A stretch of 64,000 nt of DNA from Ammonifex degensii KC4 (GCF_000024605.1 NC_013385.1:1998175-2062174), one strand, 5' to 3'; positions 38,540 through 46,765 are shown, counted from the stretch's first letter. Notes: generated from the sequence alone by a model not told the origin. Numbers and translations: made by a program.

Positions 38540-39850
38540 TTACTTCCCCCTTTCCGCCAGCTCTTTAAGCCTCGCCACGCACTCGGGGAAAGAGGTGTAC
38601 TCTTCCGGCTTCTGCCGGAGGAAGGCAACAAGTTCCGGATAGAGGGCAATGGCTCGGTCCACGGTAGGGTTGGAGCCAGACACATAAGCGCCGATGTTGA
38701 TGAGATCCTCGTTCTGCCGGTAGGCAGCCAGCAGGCTCCGGAGAAGATCGGCTGCTTCCCGGTGCTCCGGCGTGACCACCGCGCTCATTAGTCGGCTGAC
38801 GCTCGCAAGTACGTCTATGGCCGGGTAGTGGTTGGCCTGGGCTAGTTGCCGGCTCAAGACTATGTGCCCGTCCAGAATGCTGCGGGCGGCGTCGGTTATG
38901 GGCTCATTGAGGTCGTCCCCTTCCACCAGGACGGTGTAAAAACCCGTGATGGAGCCTTTGGCCGCATTGCCCGCCCGTTCCAGGAGGCGGGGGAGCAAGG
39001 CAAAGACCGAAGGTGTGTAGCCCCGGGTGGTGGGCGGCTCCCCCACCGCCAGCCCCACTTCCCGCTGGGCGAGGGCGAAGCGAGTGAGGGAGTCCATGAG
39101 CAAAAGGACGTGCCTCCCTGTGTCCCGGAAATACTCCGCGATGGTGGTGGCTACGAAGGCTGCCCGTAGCCGCAAAAGCGCCGGTTCGTCCGAGGTGGCC
39201 ACTACCACTACCGACTTGGCCAGCCCCTCTTCCCCCAGGTCCTTCTCGATGAACTCCAGTACCTCTCTCCCTCGTTCCCCTACCAGGGCGATGACGTTGA
39301 CGTCGGCGTTGCCGAAGCGGGCGATCATTCCCAAGAGAGTACTCTTTCCCACGCCGCTACCAGCGAAGATTCCTATCCTCTGCCCCCGGCCACAAGTGAT
39401 GAAGGCGTCGATCGCCCGCACGCCGGTGACGAAGACCTCCTCGATGCGGCGCCGCGCCAAGGGGGAAGGAGGACGGTTGTTGACCGGCAGCGGTATGCCG
39501 GAGGGAAGAGGCTTGCCATCGATGGGCTCCCCCAGACCGTTGAGTACCCTCCCCAAAAGATGTTCCCCTACACGCACGGTGAAGGGGCGGCGGCGCGGAT
39601 AGACGCGGCAGCCGGGCCTTATTCCTGTAAGCTCTCCGAAGGGCATAAGCAAAACCACATCCTCCCGGAAGCCGGCCGCCTCGGCCACTACATACTTCCC
39701 GGGAGAGAGTTCCACCAGGCAGACCTCCCCCACGAAGGGCTTTATCCCCTTGACCTCCAGGGTAAGCCCCACCACCTTGCTCACCACCCCCACCTGCTGG
39801 CAGAGGGTGGGTACCTCCTCTACCCGGCGCCGGTAAATACCCAGGGTCAT
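38540..39850 (-). CDS. fliI: Flagellar export ATPase FliI
   Basis: The 436-residue F1-beta-like ATPase carries a Walker A loop FAGSGVGKSTLLGMIAR (about 163-180), the catalytic GERGREVLEF, Walker B VLLLMDSLTRFA (about 247-258) and the GEPPTTRGYTPSVFALLPRLLERAG segment. It powers or regulates type III flagellar export with FliH and FliJ. Length and spacing are standard. It is 4 bases from fliJ. Confidence 0.97.
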   Translation of the reverse strand: MTLGIYRRRVEEVPTLCQQVGVVSKVVGLTLEVKGIKPFVGEVCLVELSPGKYVVAEAAGFREDVVLLMPFGELTGIRPGCRVYPRRRPFTVRVGEHLLGRVLNGLGEPIDGKPLPSGIPLPVNNRPPSPLARRRIEEVFVTGVRAIDAFITCGRGQRIGIFAGSGVGKSTLLGMIARFGNADVNVIALVGERGREVLEFIEKDLGEEGLAKSVVVVATSDEPALLRLRAAFVATTIAEYFRDTGRHVLLLMDSLTRFALAQREVGLAVGEPPTTRGYTPSVFALLPRLLERAGNAAKGSITGFYTVLVEGDDLNEPITDAARSILDGHIVLSRQLAQANHYPAIDVLASVSRLMSAVVTPEHREAADLLRSLLAAYRQNEDLINIGAYVSGSNPTVDRAIALYPELVAFLRQKPEEYTSFPECVARLKELAERGK

Positions 39851-39856
39851 CGTTCT

Positions 39857-40540
39857 CTACTCCTTTAAGCTCTCCAGCAAGACCTCCCAACGGGCCTTAA
39901 AAGTCGCGTCCACCATCCCCTGGTCGGTCTCCACCTGACACTCCCCTTTACTGAGCCGGGGGTCGGGAAGCAGGCGCAGGACCGCCCCTTCCGGCAAAAG
40001 CGCTTCAAACTTCCGGCGGTTCGCCTGGCAGAGGGCCAAATCCTCCGGGTTCACCAGCAGGAGGACGTAAGGGCGGTCGCGCACTAGGGACAGAGCCTCT
40101 TTGGCTATGCTCAGCACTACTTCCGGGTTAAGCTTGAGTTCGGCCGCCACCAGGCGGCGGGCCATGGCCACCGCCAGGTCGATAAGCTCCGGTTCTAGCT
40201 GATCGAGCAGGCGGCGGCGCTCCTCCTCGGCGGTCTTTATCGCCTCGCGCGCCTGGTTCATTAGTTTCTCGGCTTCCCGGCGAGCCGCTTCCAGCTCGGC
40301 CACGGCTTCGGCTTTTAACCTCTCGGCCTCCTCGCGCGCCCGGGAAAGCAGAGCTTCCGCCTCGGCTCGCAGAGAGGCCAGCACCTCTTCCTCCGAAGGA
40401 GCAGGCTCGGGTTCCTCCGCCCGGACTTCCTCGTTCTCCGGGGGAGGGAGCTCCTTCAAAGGGAGAGGACGTAAGTTCACCCGGCCGCTCTCCCAGCGCC
40501 GCAGAACCCGCGAGCTATAAGACCAGGGCATCCTCGCCAC
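39857..40540 (-). CDS. fliH: Flagellar assembly protein FliH
   Basis: The 227-residue protein has a Pro/Glu-rich N-terminus, a long Glu/Ala coiled coil (about 55-110) with repeated A-x-x-x-A/E pattern (RAEAEALLSRAREEAERLKAEA), and a conserved C-terminal half related to V-ATPase subunit E (LIDLAVAMARRLVAAELKLNPEVVLSIAKEAL). FliH regulates FliI and tethers it to the C-ring. The start (GTG 40540 or ATG 40531) lies in the fliG end. Confidence 0.93.
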   Translation of the reverse strand: MARMPWSYSSRVLRRWESGRVNLRPLPLKELPPPENEEVRAEEPEPAPSEEEVLASLRAEAEALLSRAREEAERLKAEAVAELEAARREAEKLMNQAREAIKTAEEERRRLLDQLEPELIDLAVAMARRLVAAELKLNPEVVLSIAKEALSLVRDRPYVLLLVNPEDLALCQANRRKFEALLPEGAVLRLLPDPRLSKGECQVETDQGMVDATFKARWEVLLESLKE

Positions 40541-41528
40541 CCCTTGCGATGACGATCTCTCCCGCTTCCTCCAAGGCCCGGATGATCTTCACTATCTTCT
40601 GCTGGGCTTCCTCCACCTGGCGCAGGCGCACCGGCCCCATGTACTCCAGTTCGTCCTTGAGCATCTTGCCCGCTCGCTGGGAGAGGTTGCGGAAGATGCG
40701 GTTCTTTACCTCCTCCGTGGCCCCCCGCAGGGCCACCGCCAGGTCTTTCAGGTTGACCTCGCGCAGCACCCGCTGGATGGACATGTCGTCCAGCTTGACA
40801 ATGTCCTCGAATACGAACATCCGCTTCCGCACCTCATCCGCCAGCGCCGGGTCGCGAGCCTCCAGCTCCTCCAGGAGGTTTTTCTCGGTGGCCCGGTCCA
40901 CCATGTTTAGGATGGCAACCAGCGACTCTATTCCCCCAACCTGCGACTGCTCCGGAGCAAAGATGGCGGTGAGCTTCTGCTCCAGCACCCGCTGCACCTC
41001 ACTTATCACCTCAGGCGAGGTGCGCTCCATGGTGGCGATACGTCGGGCCACATCTACCCGCAGTTCCGGCGGAAGGGCCGACAGAATCGCCCCCGCCTGG
41101 GCCGGGTCCAGATGTGCCAGGACCAGGGCTATAGTCTGGGGATGCTCATTGCGCAGGAAGTTGAAAAGGTGCTTGGGGTCGGCCTTGCGCAGGGAGCGGA
41201 AGGGAATGATGGCCGCCGACTGAGTAAGCCTCCTTATGATCTCCTCGGCCTTGTGCGGCCCCACCGCCTTCTCCAGTATCTCCCTGGCCCGCTTGACCCC
41301 GCCGTGGATTATGTGGGTGCGCGCCTCCTGGAGCTCCAAAAACTCCTCCAGGACGGCATCACGCACCTCAGGAGGAACGCGGCCGAGGTTGGAAATAGTG
41401 TAGGTGAGCTGCTCGATCTCCGCCTCGGAAAAGCCGTGGCGCAGCACTTTGGCCGAGAGATCCGTGCCCAAGGTCAAAAGCAATATAGCGGCTTTTTGCA
41501 AACCTTTAAGGTTAACTTGCGGCGCCAT
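40515..41528 (-). CDS. fliG: Flagellar motor switch protein FliG
   Basis: FliG forms the torque-generating rim of the C-ring. The 337 residues include LKGLQKAAILLLTLGTDLSAKVL, the middle EHPQTIALVLAHLDPAQAGAILSALP and the C-terminal domain with MFVFEDIVKLDDMSIQRVLREVN and LAVALRGATEEVKNRIFRNLSQRAG (charged residues facing MotA). All armadillo-like parts are present at typical length. It follows fliF and overlaps fliH by 26 bases. Confidence 0.97.
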   Translation of the reverse strand: MAPQVNLKGLQKAAILLLTLGTDLSAKVLRHGFSEAEIEQLTYTISNLGRVPPEVRDAVLEEFLELQEARTHIIHGGVKRAREILEKAVGPHKAEEIIRRLTQSAAIIPFRSLRKADPKHLFNFLRNEHPQTIALVLAHLDPAQAGAILSALPPELRVDVARRIATMERTSPEVISEVQRVLEQKLTAIFAPEQSQVGGIESLVAILNMVDRATEKNLLEELEARDPALADEVRKRMFVFEDIVKLDDMSIQRVLREVNLKDLAVALRGATEEVKNRIFRNLSQRAGKMLKDELEYMGPVRLRQVEEAQQKIVKIIRALEEAGEIVIARGGEDALVL

Positions 41529-41543
41529 AGCCTTTCCTCACCC

Positions 41544-43040
41544 TTACTCTTCCGAGCGGAGCCAGACCTTGATGATCTCTGCCACTTCTTCCGGCCGCTT
41601 TTCTGCCAATTCTTTCACCTCAGCGAATTTCTGGTCGGTCGGGGATGGAGGAGGAACGGCCGTGACAGCCACCGGGACCACCTCCTCCACCACTGGCGCC
41701 TCAGGCGCCCGCCGCAGGCGCCGCCGGAGCAAAAGGAGCAGCACCAGTCCCAGAAGCCCGCCCGCTCCGGCACCTATCAGGGTGTAAAGCCGCCGCTTGG
41801 CCGCCTCCTGCCGGGCTTTGGCCTCCGCCTTGGCCATCTCCGCCTCCATCTGGCGCTGGTAGGTGCGGTCGAAAGTGAAGCTATCCACCGTTATCTGGTC
41901 CCCCCGTTGGGGGTTGTAGCCCAAAGCCCCGGCCACCAAGTTCTGGATCTTCTGCATGGTGACCGGATCCAAGTTGCCGTCCACCACCACCGAGGCGGTC
42001 AGGCGCCTGAGCCTCCCCGGCACCTCTATGACCTTCTCCCGCTGCTCCCCCACCTGGTAGTTGCGCGTGGTCTCCTGCTTGGAGTAGTTCTGCCCTCCCG
42101 CTCCTCCGGCAGGATAAGTGGGGGCCACTCCTGCGGCCGCCTGAGCCGCTCCCTGTTCGGTAAGGGTATGCTCGCTTACCGGCACCTGGCCCTGGGGCAG
42201 CACGGTGACCACTTCCCGCCGGCTGAAGTCGAAGTCGGCGTTAACCATTACCGCCGCCTTGCCGGGGCCTAAGATCTGGTCGAGCAAGTTTTTCACCCGC
42301 CGCTCGAGCTCCCGCTCGAAAGCCAGCACGAGCTCCTGCTGGTTCCTGACCGCTCCCACTTCGCCACCTTGGGTCGGCGGGGTAAGTACTTCTCCCCGCG
42401 TGTCGATCACTCGGACATCTTCGGGCTTGAGTCCCTGCACCGCCCCGCTTACCAGGGCCACAATTCCCTCCACTTGCTCCGGCTTGAGCTTTTCCAGAGG
42501 CTTAAGCTTCAGAACCACCGAAGCCGAGGGCTTGGGCTGCTCGGTGACGAAGGGGCTTCGCGGCGGCAGGACCAGGTGCACCCGCGCGTCCTCCACCCCG
42601 TCAAACTGCAAGATGGTGCGGCGTAACTCCTCCTGCAAAGCCCGCTGGTAGTTCACCTGCTCTTCGAAGTCGGTTATCCCCAGCCTGGTCTTGTCAAAGA
42701 GCTCGAAACCTTTGCCCGCCCCGGGCAAAGCTCCTTTAGCCGCCAGCTCCGCCCGCACTTTATAGACCTGATCTTTGGGCACCAGGATGGTAGTGCCACC
42801 GTCGGTCATCCGGTAGGGAACCTTCATTTCTTCCAGCTTCTGCACTACTGCTCCGGCATCTTCCGGGCGCAGCCCTTTAAAGAGAGGGGCGTAGTTAAGC
42901 TGTGCCAGGTAAAGGGGGAGAAAGACACAGCAGGCGATGAGTGCCACCCCGGCTACCACCACGGCCACGCGCTGGACCGGGCTAAAGGACTCCCAACGGC
43001 TCTTCCAGCGCTCCCATACCGGCTTTGTAGCCAACGCCAC
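41544..43040 (-). CDS. fliF: Flagellar MS-ring protein FliF
   Basis: The 498-residue MS-ring subunit has two membrane helices (about 23-45 and 425-447), ring-building motifs between them (YAPLFKGLRPEDAGAVVQKLEEMKVPYRM, VNYQRALQEELRRTILQFDGVEDARVHLVLP), a Gly/Ala-rich segment (AAAGVAPTYPAGGAGGQNYS) and a C-terminal cytoplasmic tail (KEL AEKRPEEVAEIIKVWL) that binds FliG. The start is GTG 43040. Gene order fliE-fliF-fliG is standard. Confidence 0.97.
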   Translation of the reverse strand: MALATKPVWERWKSRWESFSPVQRVAVVVAGVALIACCVFLPLYLAQLNYAPLFKGLRPEDAGAVVQKLEEMKVPYRMTDGGTTILVPKDQVYKVRAELAAKGALPGAGKGFELFDKTRLGITDFEEQVNYQRALQEELRRTILQFDGVEDARVHLVLPPRSPFVTEQPKPSASVVLKLKPLEKLKPEQVEGIVALVSGAVQGLKPEDVRVIDTRGEVLTPPTQGGEVGAVRNQQELVLAFERELERRVKNLLDQILGPGKAAVMVNADFDFSRREVVTVLPQGQVPVSEHTLTEQGAAQAAAGVAPTYPAGGAGGQNYSKQETTRNYQVGEQREKVIEVPGRLRRLTASVVVDGNLDPVTMQKIQNLVAGALGYNPQRGDQITVDSFTFDRTYQRQMEAEMAKAEAKARQEAAKRRLYTLIGAGAGGLLGLVLLLLLRRRLRRAPEAPVVEEVVPVAVTAVPPPSPTDQKFAEVKELAEKRPEEVAEIIKVWLRSEE

Positions 43041-43057
43041 CTTTTCCCCCTATGCCC

Positions 43058-43342
43058 CTAGATCTGCATGCGCGATATCTCCTGGTAGGCTTCCACCAGC
43101 TTGTTGCGCAGCTGCACGGCTAGCTCCAACCACAGGCGGGCTTCCTGGGCCGCGATCATAACGGTATGTAGCTCCGCCTTTCCCGTGAGGAAATCGCGCA
43201 AGGCGGTGTCGGCCTCGGCCCGGGCTCTCTCCAACCGGTCCAGGAACTGATTCAGATAATCGGAGAAGGAGGAACCTTTGGGAGACCGGCTTTCTGGGAA
43301 AACACCCGCTCCTGGTGAAGAACCTACTGGCGTGACCGCCAA
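43058..43342 (-). CDS. fliE: MS-ring/rod junction protein FliE
   Basis: A 94-residue helical protein ending in the family pattern VMIAAQEARLWLELAVQLRNKLVEAYQEISRMQI. It joins the MS ring to the rod and is exported first. The start is TTG 43342. It lies between flgC and fliF as in most Firmicutes. Confidence 0.94.
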   Translation of the reverse strand: MAVTPVGSSPGAGVFPESRSPKGSSFSDYLNQFLDRLERARAEADTALRDFLTGKAELHTVMIAAQEARLWLELAVQLRNKLVEAYQEISRMQI

Positions 43343-43359
43343 GGCTTTAAACCCCCTTT

Positions 43360-43773
43360 TTAGGCTCGCCCTATCTCTATGGCCTGCCGGGCCATCTCTT
43401 TGGCCGTCTCCAGCACGGTGGCGTTGGCCTCGTAAGCTCTGGCCGCTCCTATCAGATCCACCACTTCGTCGGCCACGTTGACGTTGGGATAGCGCACATA
43501 TCCATTTTGGGCATCGGGATGGTTAGGATCATAGACCACCTTGAAGGGGCTTTGATCTTCCACTATCGCCACTACCCGCACACCCATCCCTACCATTCCT
43601 TCTTTCCGCGCCTCCAGCACCTGGGCGAAGACGGGCACGCGGCGCCGGTAAGGACCACCTGCTGGCGTGCGAGTGGTATCGATGTTGGCCAGGTTGTTGG
43701 CTACCAGGTCCAGGCGCAGCCGCTCAGCCGTCAGGCCCGAGCCGCTTATCCGGAAGGGGTCGATGAAAGCCAC
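43360..43773 (-). CDS. flgC: Proximal rod protein FlgC
   Basis: GTG 43773 is selected because AAAGGAGGTGAT lies seven bases upstream. An earlier GTG overlaps that ribosome site. The 137 residues show the rod N-terminus (FRISGSGLTAERLRLDLVANNLANIDTTRT) and C-terminus (VNVADEVVDLIGAARAYEANATVLETAKEMARQAI). FlgC, with FlgB and FlgF, builds the proximal rod. It is the second gene of the block. Confidence 0.95.
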   Translation of the reverse strand: MAFIDPFRISGSGLTAERLRLDLVANNLANIDTTRTPAGGPYRRRVPVFAQVLEARKEGMVGMGVRVVAIVEDQSPFKVVYDPNHPDAQNGYVRYPNVNVADEVVDLIGAARAYEANATVLETAKEMARQAIEIGRA

Positions 43774-43787
43774 TGGTATCACCTCCT

Positions 43788-44189
43788 TTAGCGGCCGCCG
43801 TTTATGACGTAATGCCAGGAAGCATAACGCCCGGCCACTATCTGGGTCAGCGCATGGTAGAAAAGAGCGTTAACCACCAGGTTGACCATTTGCTCGTCCA
43901 CATCCACGTTGTTACCGTCGGCGCGCATGCTGGTGAAGTAATCGCGTTCTACCCGGGGGGAGACCTTTTCTAGAGGAACGGGAGAGGGGAAATGGCGAGG
44001 ATCGGTGGTTCTTAAGGGCAAAGGAGCATTCAAGGCTCGCTTAAGCTCTTCTTCGAAGCGCACCACTCCCTTTTTGAAACCGGGGGTATCTACGTTGGCC
44101 AGGTTGTCCGCTATAACCCGCTGCCGCAAGGCGGCGGCATCCAGGGTCTTCAAAAGCGCCGTATGCACCGGGGAAGCAAAAAGCTCCAC
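43788..44189 (-). CDS. flgB: Proximal rod protein FlgB, first gene of the flagellar block
   Basis: GTG 44189 follows AAAGGGGAGGAGG by about ten bases and is preferred to ATG 44213, which would place that ribosome site inside the protein. The 133 residues include LLKTLDAAALRQRVIADNLANVDTPGFKKG and the C-terminal NNVDVDEQMVNLVVNALFYHALTQIVAGRY. All genes from here to 20838 run in the same direction with gaps of a few to tens of bases. Its promoter must lie in the 380-base region upstream. I could not identify a convincing sigma-A or sigma-28 site there. Confidence 0.95.
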   Translation of the reverse strand: MELFASPVHTALLKTLDAAALRQRVIADNLANVDTPGFKKGVVRFEEELKRALNAPLPLRTTDPRHFPSPVPLEKVSPRVERDYFTSMRADGNNVDVDEQMVNLVVNALFYHALTQIVAGRYASWHYVINGGR

Positions 44190-44376
44190 CGTGCCCTCCT
44201 CCCCTTTCGACATTTGCCGCTAATCGTTCAGCTGATCACCTTTAATTCGACACTTAATGACCAATTCCTTCTTGCGTTATGAATGCACTGCCAAAAAAAT
44301 TGGTGGGGTTAACTTGCACTGGCTTTCGGGACCAAGCTCCCGGAATACCAATTCTGGTGCTCCATGCTCCTCTGGG

Positions 44377-44415
44377 CGCTTAGCAATTACCCCTTTTTTG
44401 GGTAATTGCTAAGCG
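44377..44415. repeat. Perfect 16-bp inverted repeat with T6 loop
   Basis: CGCTTAGCAATTACCC (44377-44392) and its exact complement GGGTAATTGCTAAGCG (44400-44415) flank a 7-base loop of C plus six T. It lies in the 44190-44622 control region between divergent flgB and the GAF-LuxR gene. It may be a protein-binding site for a dimeric regulator or a very stable RNA hairpin. No T-run follows it on either strand. Confidence 0.8.
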
Positions 44416-44480
44416 GGAAACCGGTTGTTAAGATGGAGCTTGAGAAGAAAACTTAAAGAAATTAAAAGTTCCACCCCAAA

Positions 44481-44526
44481 GAGGAGGCATGAAGCCCTTT
44501 CATGCTTCCTCCTCCCCCCGTTTTTT
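44481..44526 (+). terminator. Intrinsic terminator on the plus strand with no upstream gene
   Basis: GAGGAGGCATGAA (44481-44493) pairs with TTCATGC-TTCCTCCTC (44499-44514) with a three-base bulge. Six T follow at 44521-44526 after CCCCCCG. This is a good Rho-independent terminator for transcripts reading to the right. All genes to the left run the other way, so it must end either a short unannotated transcript from 44214-44480 or spurious antisense transcription. Confidence 0.7.
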
Positions 44527-44540
44527 GATCCCCTTTTTCC

Positions 44541-44569
44541 TTGTCCCCCTCACCGGAATTTGCTATAGT
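44541..44569 (+). promoter_or_regulatory. Sigma-A promoter of the GAF-LuxR gene
   Basis: TTGTCC (44541-44546), a 17-base spacer and TATAGT (44564-44569) form a good promoter directly after the terminator. Transcription would start near 44576. That leaves a leader with GCGGAGGGG in front of TTG 44623. Confidence 0.75.
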
Positions 44570-44622
44570 GAAAGGAAAGACAAACTATTCCAGTGGGCAG
44601 CAAGAAGGCGGAGGGGCTAGTC

Positions 44623-45465
44623 TTGGCTCCATTTAGCAAGAAAAGCGGAATTTTCGCCGAAGATTACTTCCCTCTCCTTTGTTCTCCGGAGGAGCTGGAA
44701 GCCTCTTACGCCCGCTGCCGCGCCTGCGGCGTGCCGCAAGATTTAACCCGACCCCGAGAGATTTTGGATCCCGCTGCCTTGACACCCCGTCTTAAAGCCG
44801 CCGAACTCCTTCTATCCCTGGCTGAGAAGACAGTAAAGCCGATATGCACCACCGACTCCCAGCGGAACTTCATCTGCATCCTCTGCGACCCGGAACTGGT
44901 TGCCCTCAAGCTTTACGCCTCGCCCGAGATTCTGGAAGCCGCGGCAAAAGTGGGTGTAGTCCCAGGTACGGTCTTCACCGAGGAAAGCTGCGGTACCAAC
45001 GCCCTGGCCCTGGCACGGGAGCATAAGCGCCTCATTGCCATTCGCGGCGAGCAACATTTCTGCCAGTTCTTCCACAACTGGTGTTGCGTGGCAGCCCCCG
45101 TGCAGGGCCTCGGCAACTCCACCCTGGGGTACCTAGACATCTCCATGCACGCCGAAAGGGAGCTCGGCTTCGCCGTAACCTTCCTCAAAACGCTGCTTTT
45201 ACTTATGAAAAAAGAACTGGCGCTCGCCCGCGAGATCTCCTCGCTCCCGCTAGAGATCGAGCGCCGCCTTTCTCCTCGCGAAAGGGAAATATTGTTCCTT
45301 CTGCTCCGCCGGCTTACCAACGAAGAAATCGCCGCTTACCTCAACCTCAGTGTCTACACCGTAAAGACCTACCGCAAGTTCATCTACCGCAAGCTCGGTG
45401 TCAGCAGCTTCAACGAACTTCTGGCGAAATACCGAACCGCGGCAGAAAGGCTCGATTTAAACTAA
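44623..45465 (+). CDS. GAF-domain regulator with LuxR-type DNA-binding domain
   Basis: TTG 44623 follows GGAGGGG by six bases. The in-frame GTG at 44593 has no ribosome site. The 280-residue protein has an N-terminal sensor of the kind found in sigma-54 activators such as AcoR (SYARCRACGV; GAF core VFTEESCGTNALALA), rich in cysteine (CILCDPE, NWCC). Instead of an AAA+ domain it ends in a LuxR/GerE helix-turn-helix (LSPREREILFLLLRRLTNEEIAAYLNLSVYTVKTYRKFIYRKLGV, about 220-265). This combination suggests a ligand- or redox-responsive activator or repressor using sigma-A promoters. It is divergent from the flagellar block and shares its control region, so flagellar regulation is a reasonable guess. 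Confidence 0.88.
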   Translation: MAPFSKKSGIFAEDYFPLLCSPEELEASYARCRACGVPQDLTRPREILDPAALTPRLKAAELLLSLAEKTVKPICTTDSQRNFICILCDPELVALKLYASPEILEAAAKVGVVPGTVFTEESCGTNALALAREHKRLIAIRGEQHFCQFFHNWCCVAAPVQGLGNSTLGYLDISMHAERELGFAVTFLKTLLLLMKKELALAREISSLPLEIERRLSPREREILFLLLRRLTNEEIAAYLNLSVYTVKTYRKFIYRKLGVSSFNELLAKYRTAAERLDLN

Positions 45466-46667
45466 TTCCCCTTAAGACGGGAAAGTAGCACTCGGCTTAA
45501 CGCCGCTATCACCTCTTCCTGCTCTTCGTTGGTCATGGCCGGGTAAAGGGGTAAAGAGATGAGCTCCGGATATAAAGCCTCTGCCCGAGGACAAGGAGGG
45601 CCTTGACCCAAAGTGCAAACGTTGGGATCCCCTATCCAGCCGTAGAGCGGGTGCAGATAAAGAGGCAGGTAATGCACCCCCACCTCGACCCCTTCAGCCC
45701 ACAGGGCAGGATAGATCTCCTCCCGGCCCGCTCGTAGCATCTCAAGGTCAAGCCTCACCGGGAAGAAGCTCCAGGCCGGCTGGGAGTTCGGAGGATAAGA
45801 GACTGGACGCAGAGGTAGGGAAGATAAGGCTTTAAGGTAGCGGGCAGCTAGCTCCCGCCTCCGAGTCAGCATTTCCTCAAGCCGGCCCAGCTGTACCAGC
45901 CCCAAGGCCCCTTGTATCTCACCGGGGCGGTAGTCGAAGCCTATTTCCTGTACTTCGAAATGCCAGGGGCCTTCCTTCCGCACCCAGTCGGCCAGCGAGC
46001 GGACTATTCCCAGGGAAGTGAAAAGCCTTAGCCACCGGTAAACTTCGGGGTCGTCGGTCACCACTGCCCCTCCGGTTCCGGTGGTGAGGGTGGAGTCTGG
46101 AGAAAAAGAAAAGGCGGCTACCTGCCCGAAACTTCCCACTGGCCTCCCTTCATAAGTAGCTCCCAAGGCGCAGGTCGCGTCCTCGATGAGCACCAGCTCG
46201 TTCTCGGCTGCAAACTTAATCAGGGGCCCGATGTCCGCCGGTAACCCGGCGTAGTGCGTCACTATCAGGGCACGGGTCTGAGGAGTCAAGTTGCGCTTGA
46301 CCTCTTCCGGGTCAAGGGTCAAGGTCTCAGGATTAACGTCGGCGAACACCGGCTTGGCTCCCAGGTAAAGAATGGCGCTGCCCACCTCCGGCGGGGCAAG
46401 CGGGGAGAGGATCACCTCGTCTCCCCGGCTTATCCCCACGGCATACAGGGCCGCGTGCAGGGCCGCCGTTCCGCTTGCTACCATGACGGCGTACTTTACC
46501 CCCAGCCAGCTGGCTAGGCGCTCCTCAAAAGCCCGCACCCGCGGGCCGGGTTCCAGTCTCCCTTCGCGCAAAACCTCGCGCACCGCCTCCTCTTCCTCCG
46601 AACCCAGGTAAGGCCGGTTGAAGGGTATCCGTTTAACGGGTGAATTCTGCCCTACTTCTGCGGCCAA
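45462..46667 (-). CDS. DegT/DnrJ/EryC1-family PLP-fold protein lacking the usual lysine
   Basis: The 401-residue protein follows the sugar aminotransferase/dehydratase fold: substrate loop GPRVRAFEERLASWLGVKYAVMVASGTAALHAAL (about 41-74), PLP-contacting D163 (LIEDATCALGA) and the active-site block FSFSPDSTLTTGTGGAVVTDD. In family members this block normally reads like SFHPxKxxTTGEGG with the Schiff-base lysine. Here the lysine position is S192, checked on the DNA (TCT CCA GAC TCC ACC CTC). It may act without a covalent PLP, use another residue, or serve as a regulator. It converges with the GAF-LuxR gene, overlapping four bases. No sugar-nucleotide pathway genes adjoin it. Confidence 0.88.
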   Translation of the reverse strand: MAAEVGQNSPVKRIPFNRPYLGSEEEEAVREVLREGRLEPGPRVRAFEERLASWLGVKYAVMVASGTAALHAALYAVGISRGDEVILSPLAPPEVGSAILYLGAKPVFADVNPETLTLDPEEVKRNLTPQTRALIVTHYAGLPADIGPLIKFAAENELVLIEDATCALGATYEGRPVGSFGQVAAFSFSPDSTLTTGTGGAVVTDDPEVYRWLRLFTSLGIVRSLADWVRKEGPWHFEVQEIGFDYRPGEIQGALGLVQLGRLEEMLTRRRELAARYLKALSSLPLRPVSYPPNSQPAWSFFPVRLDLEMLRAGREEIYPALWAEGVEVGVHYLPLYLHPLYGWIGDPNVCTLGQGPPCPRAEALYPELISLPLYPAMTNEEQEEVIAALSRVLLSRLKGN

Positions 46668-46726
46668 ACTCTCCCCGCTCCTTTTTAATCACTTTCGAGG
46701 TTTGGTTTGCCCCTCCGTCTCCGTAC

Positions 46727-46732
46727 TATAAT
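46727..46732 (+). promoter_or_regulatory. -10 box upstream of the zinc-ribbon gene
   Basis: A perfect TATAAT lies 34 bases before the ATG of the gene at 46766. Upstream only a poor -35 (TTGGTT at 19 bases) is found. It lies in the 5' region of the divergent DegT gene. Confidence 0.5.
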
Positions 46733-46765
46733 AAGAAAAACGGAGTTTGGGAGGCCAGGAGTAAC

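Noticed and set aside
41112-42272. 386-aa plus-strand open frame
   Set aside because: Antisense to fliG and fliF and low in protein-like character (many His, Gln, Leu, Arg repeats).
44214-44340. Sigma-54 or sigma-28 promoter for flgB
   Set aside because: GG/GC pairs resembling a sigma-54 site have wrong spacing, and TAAA with CGATTA has too short a spacer for sigma-28. Neither is convincing.
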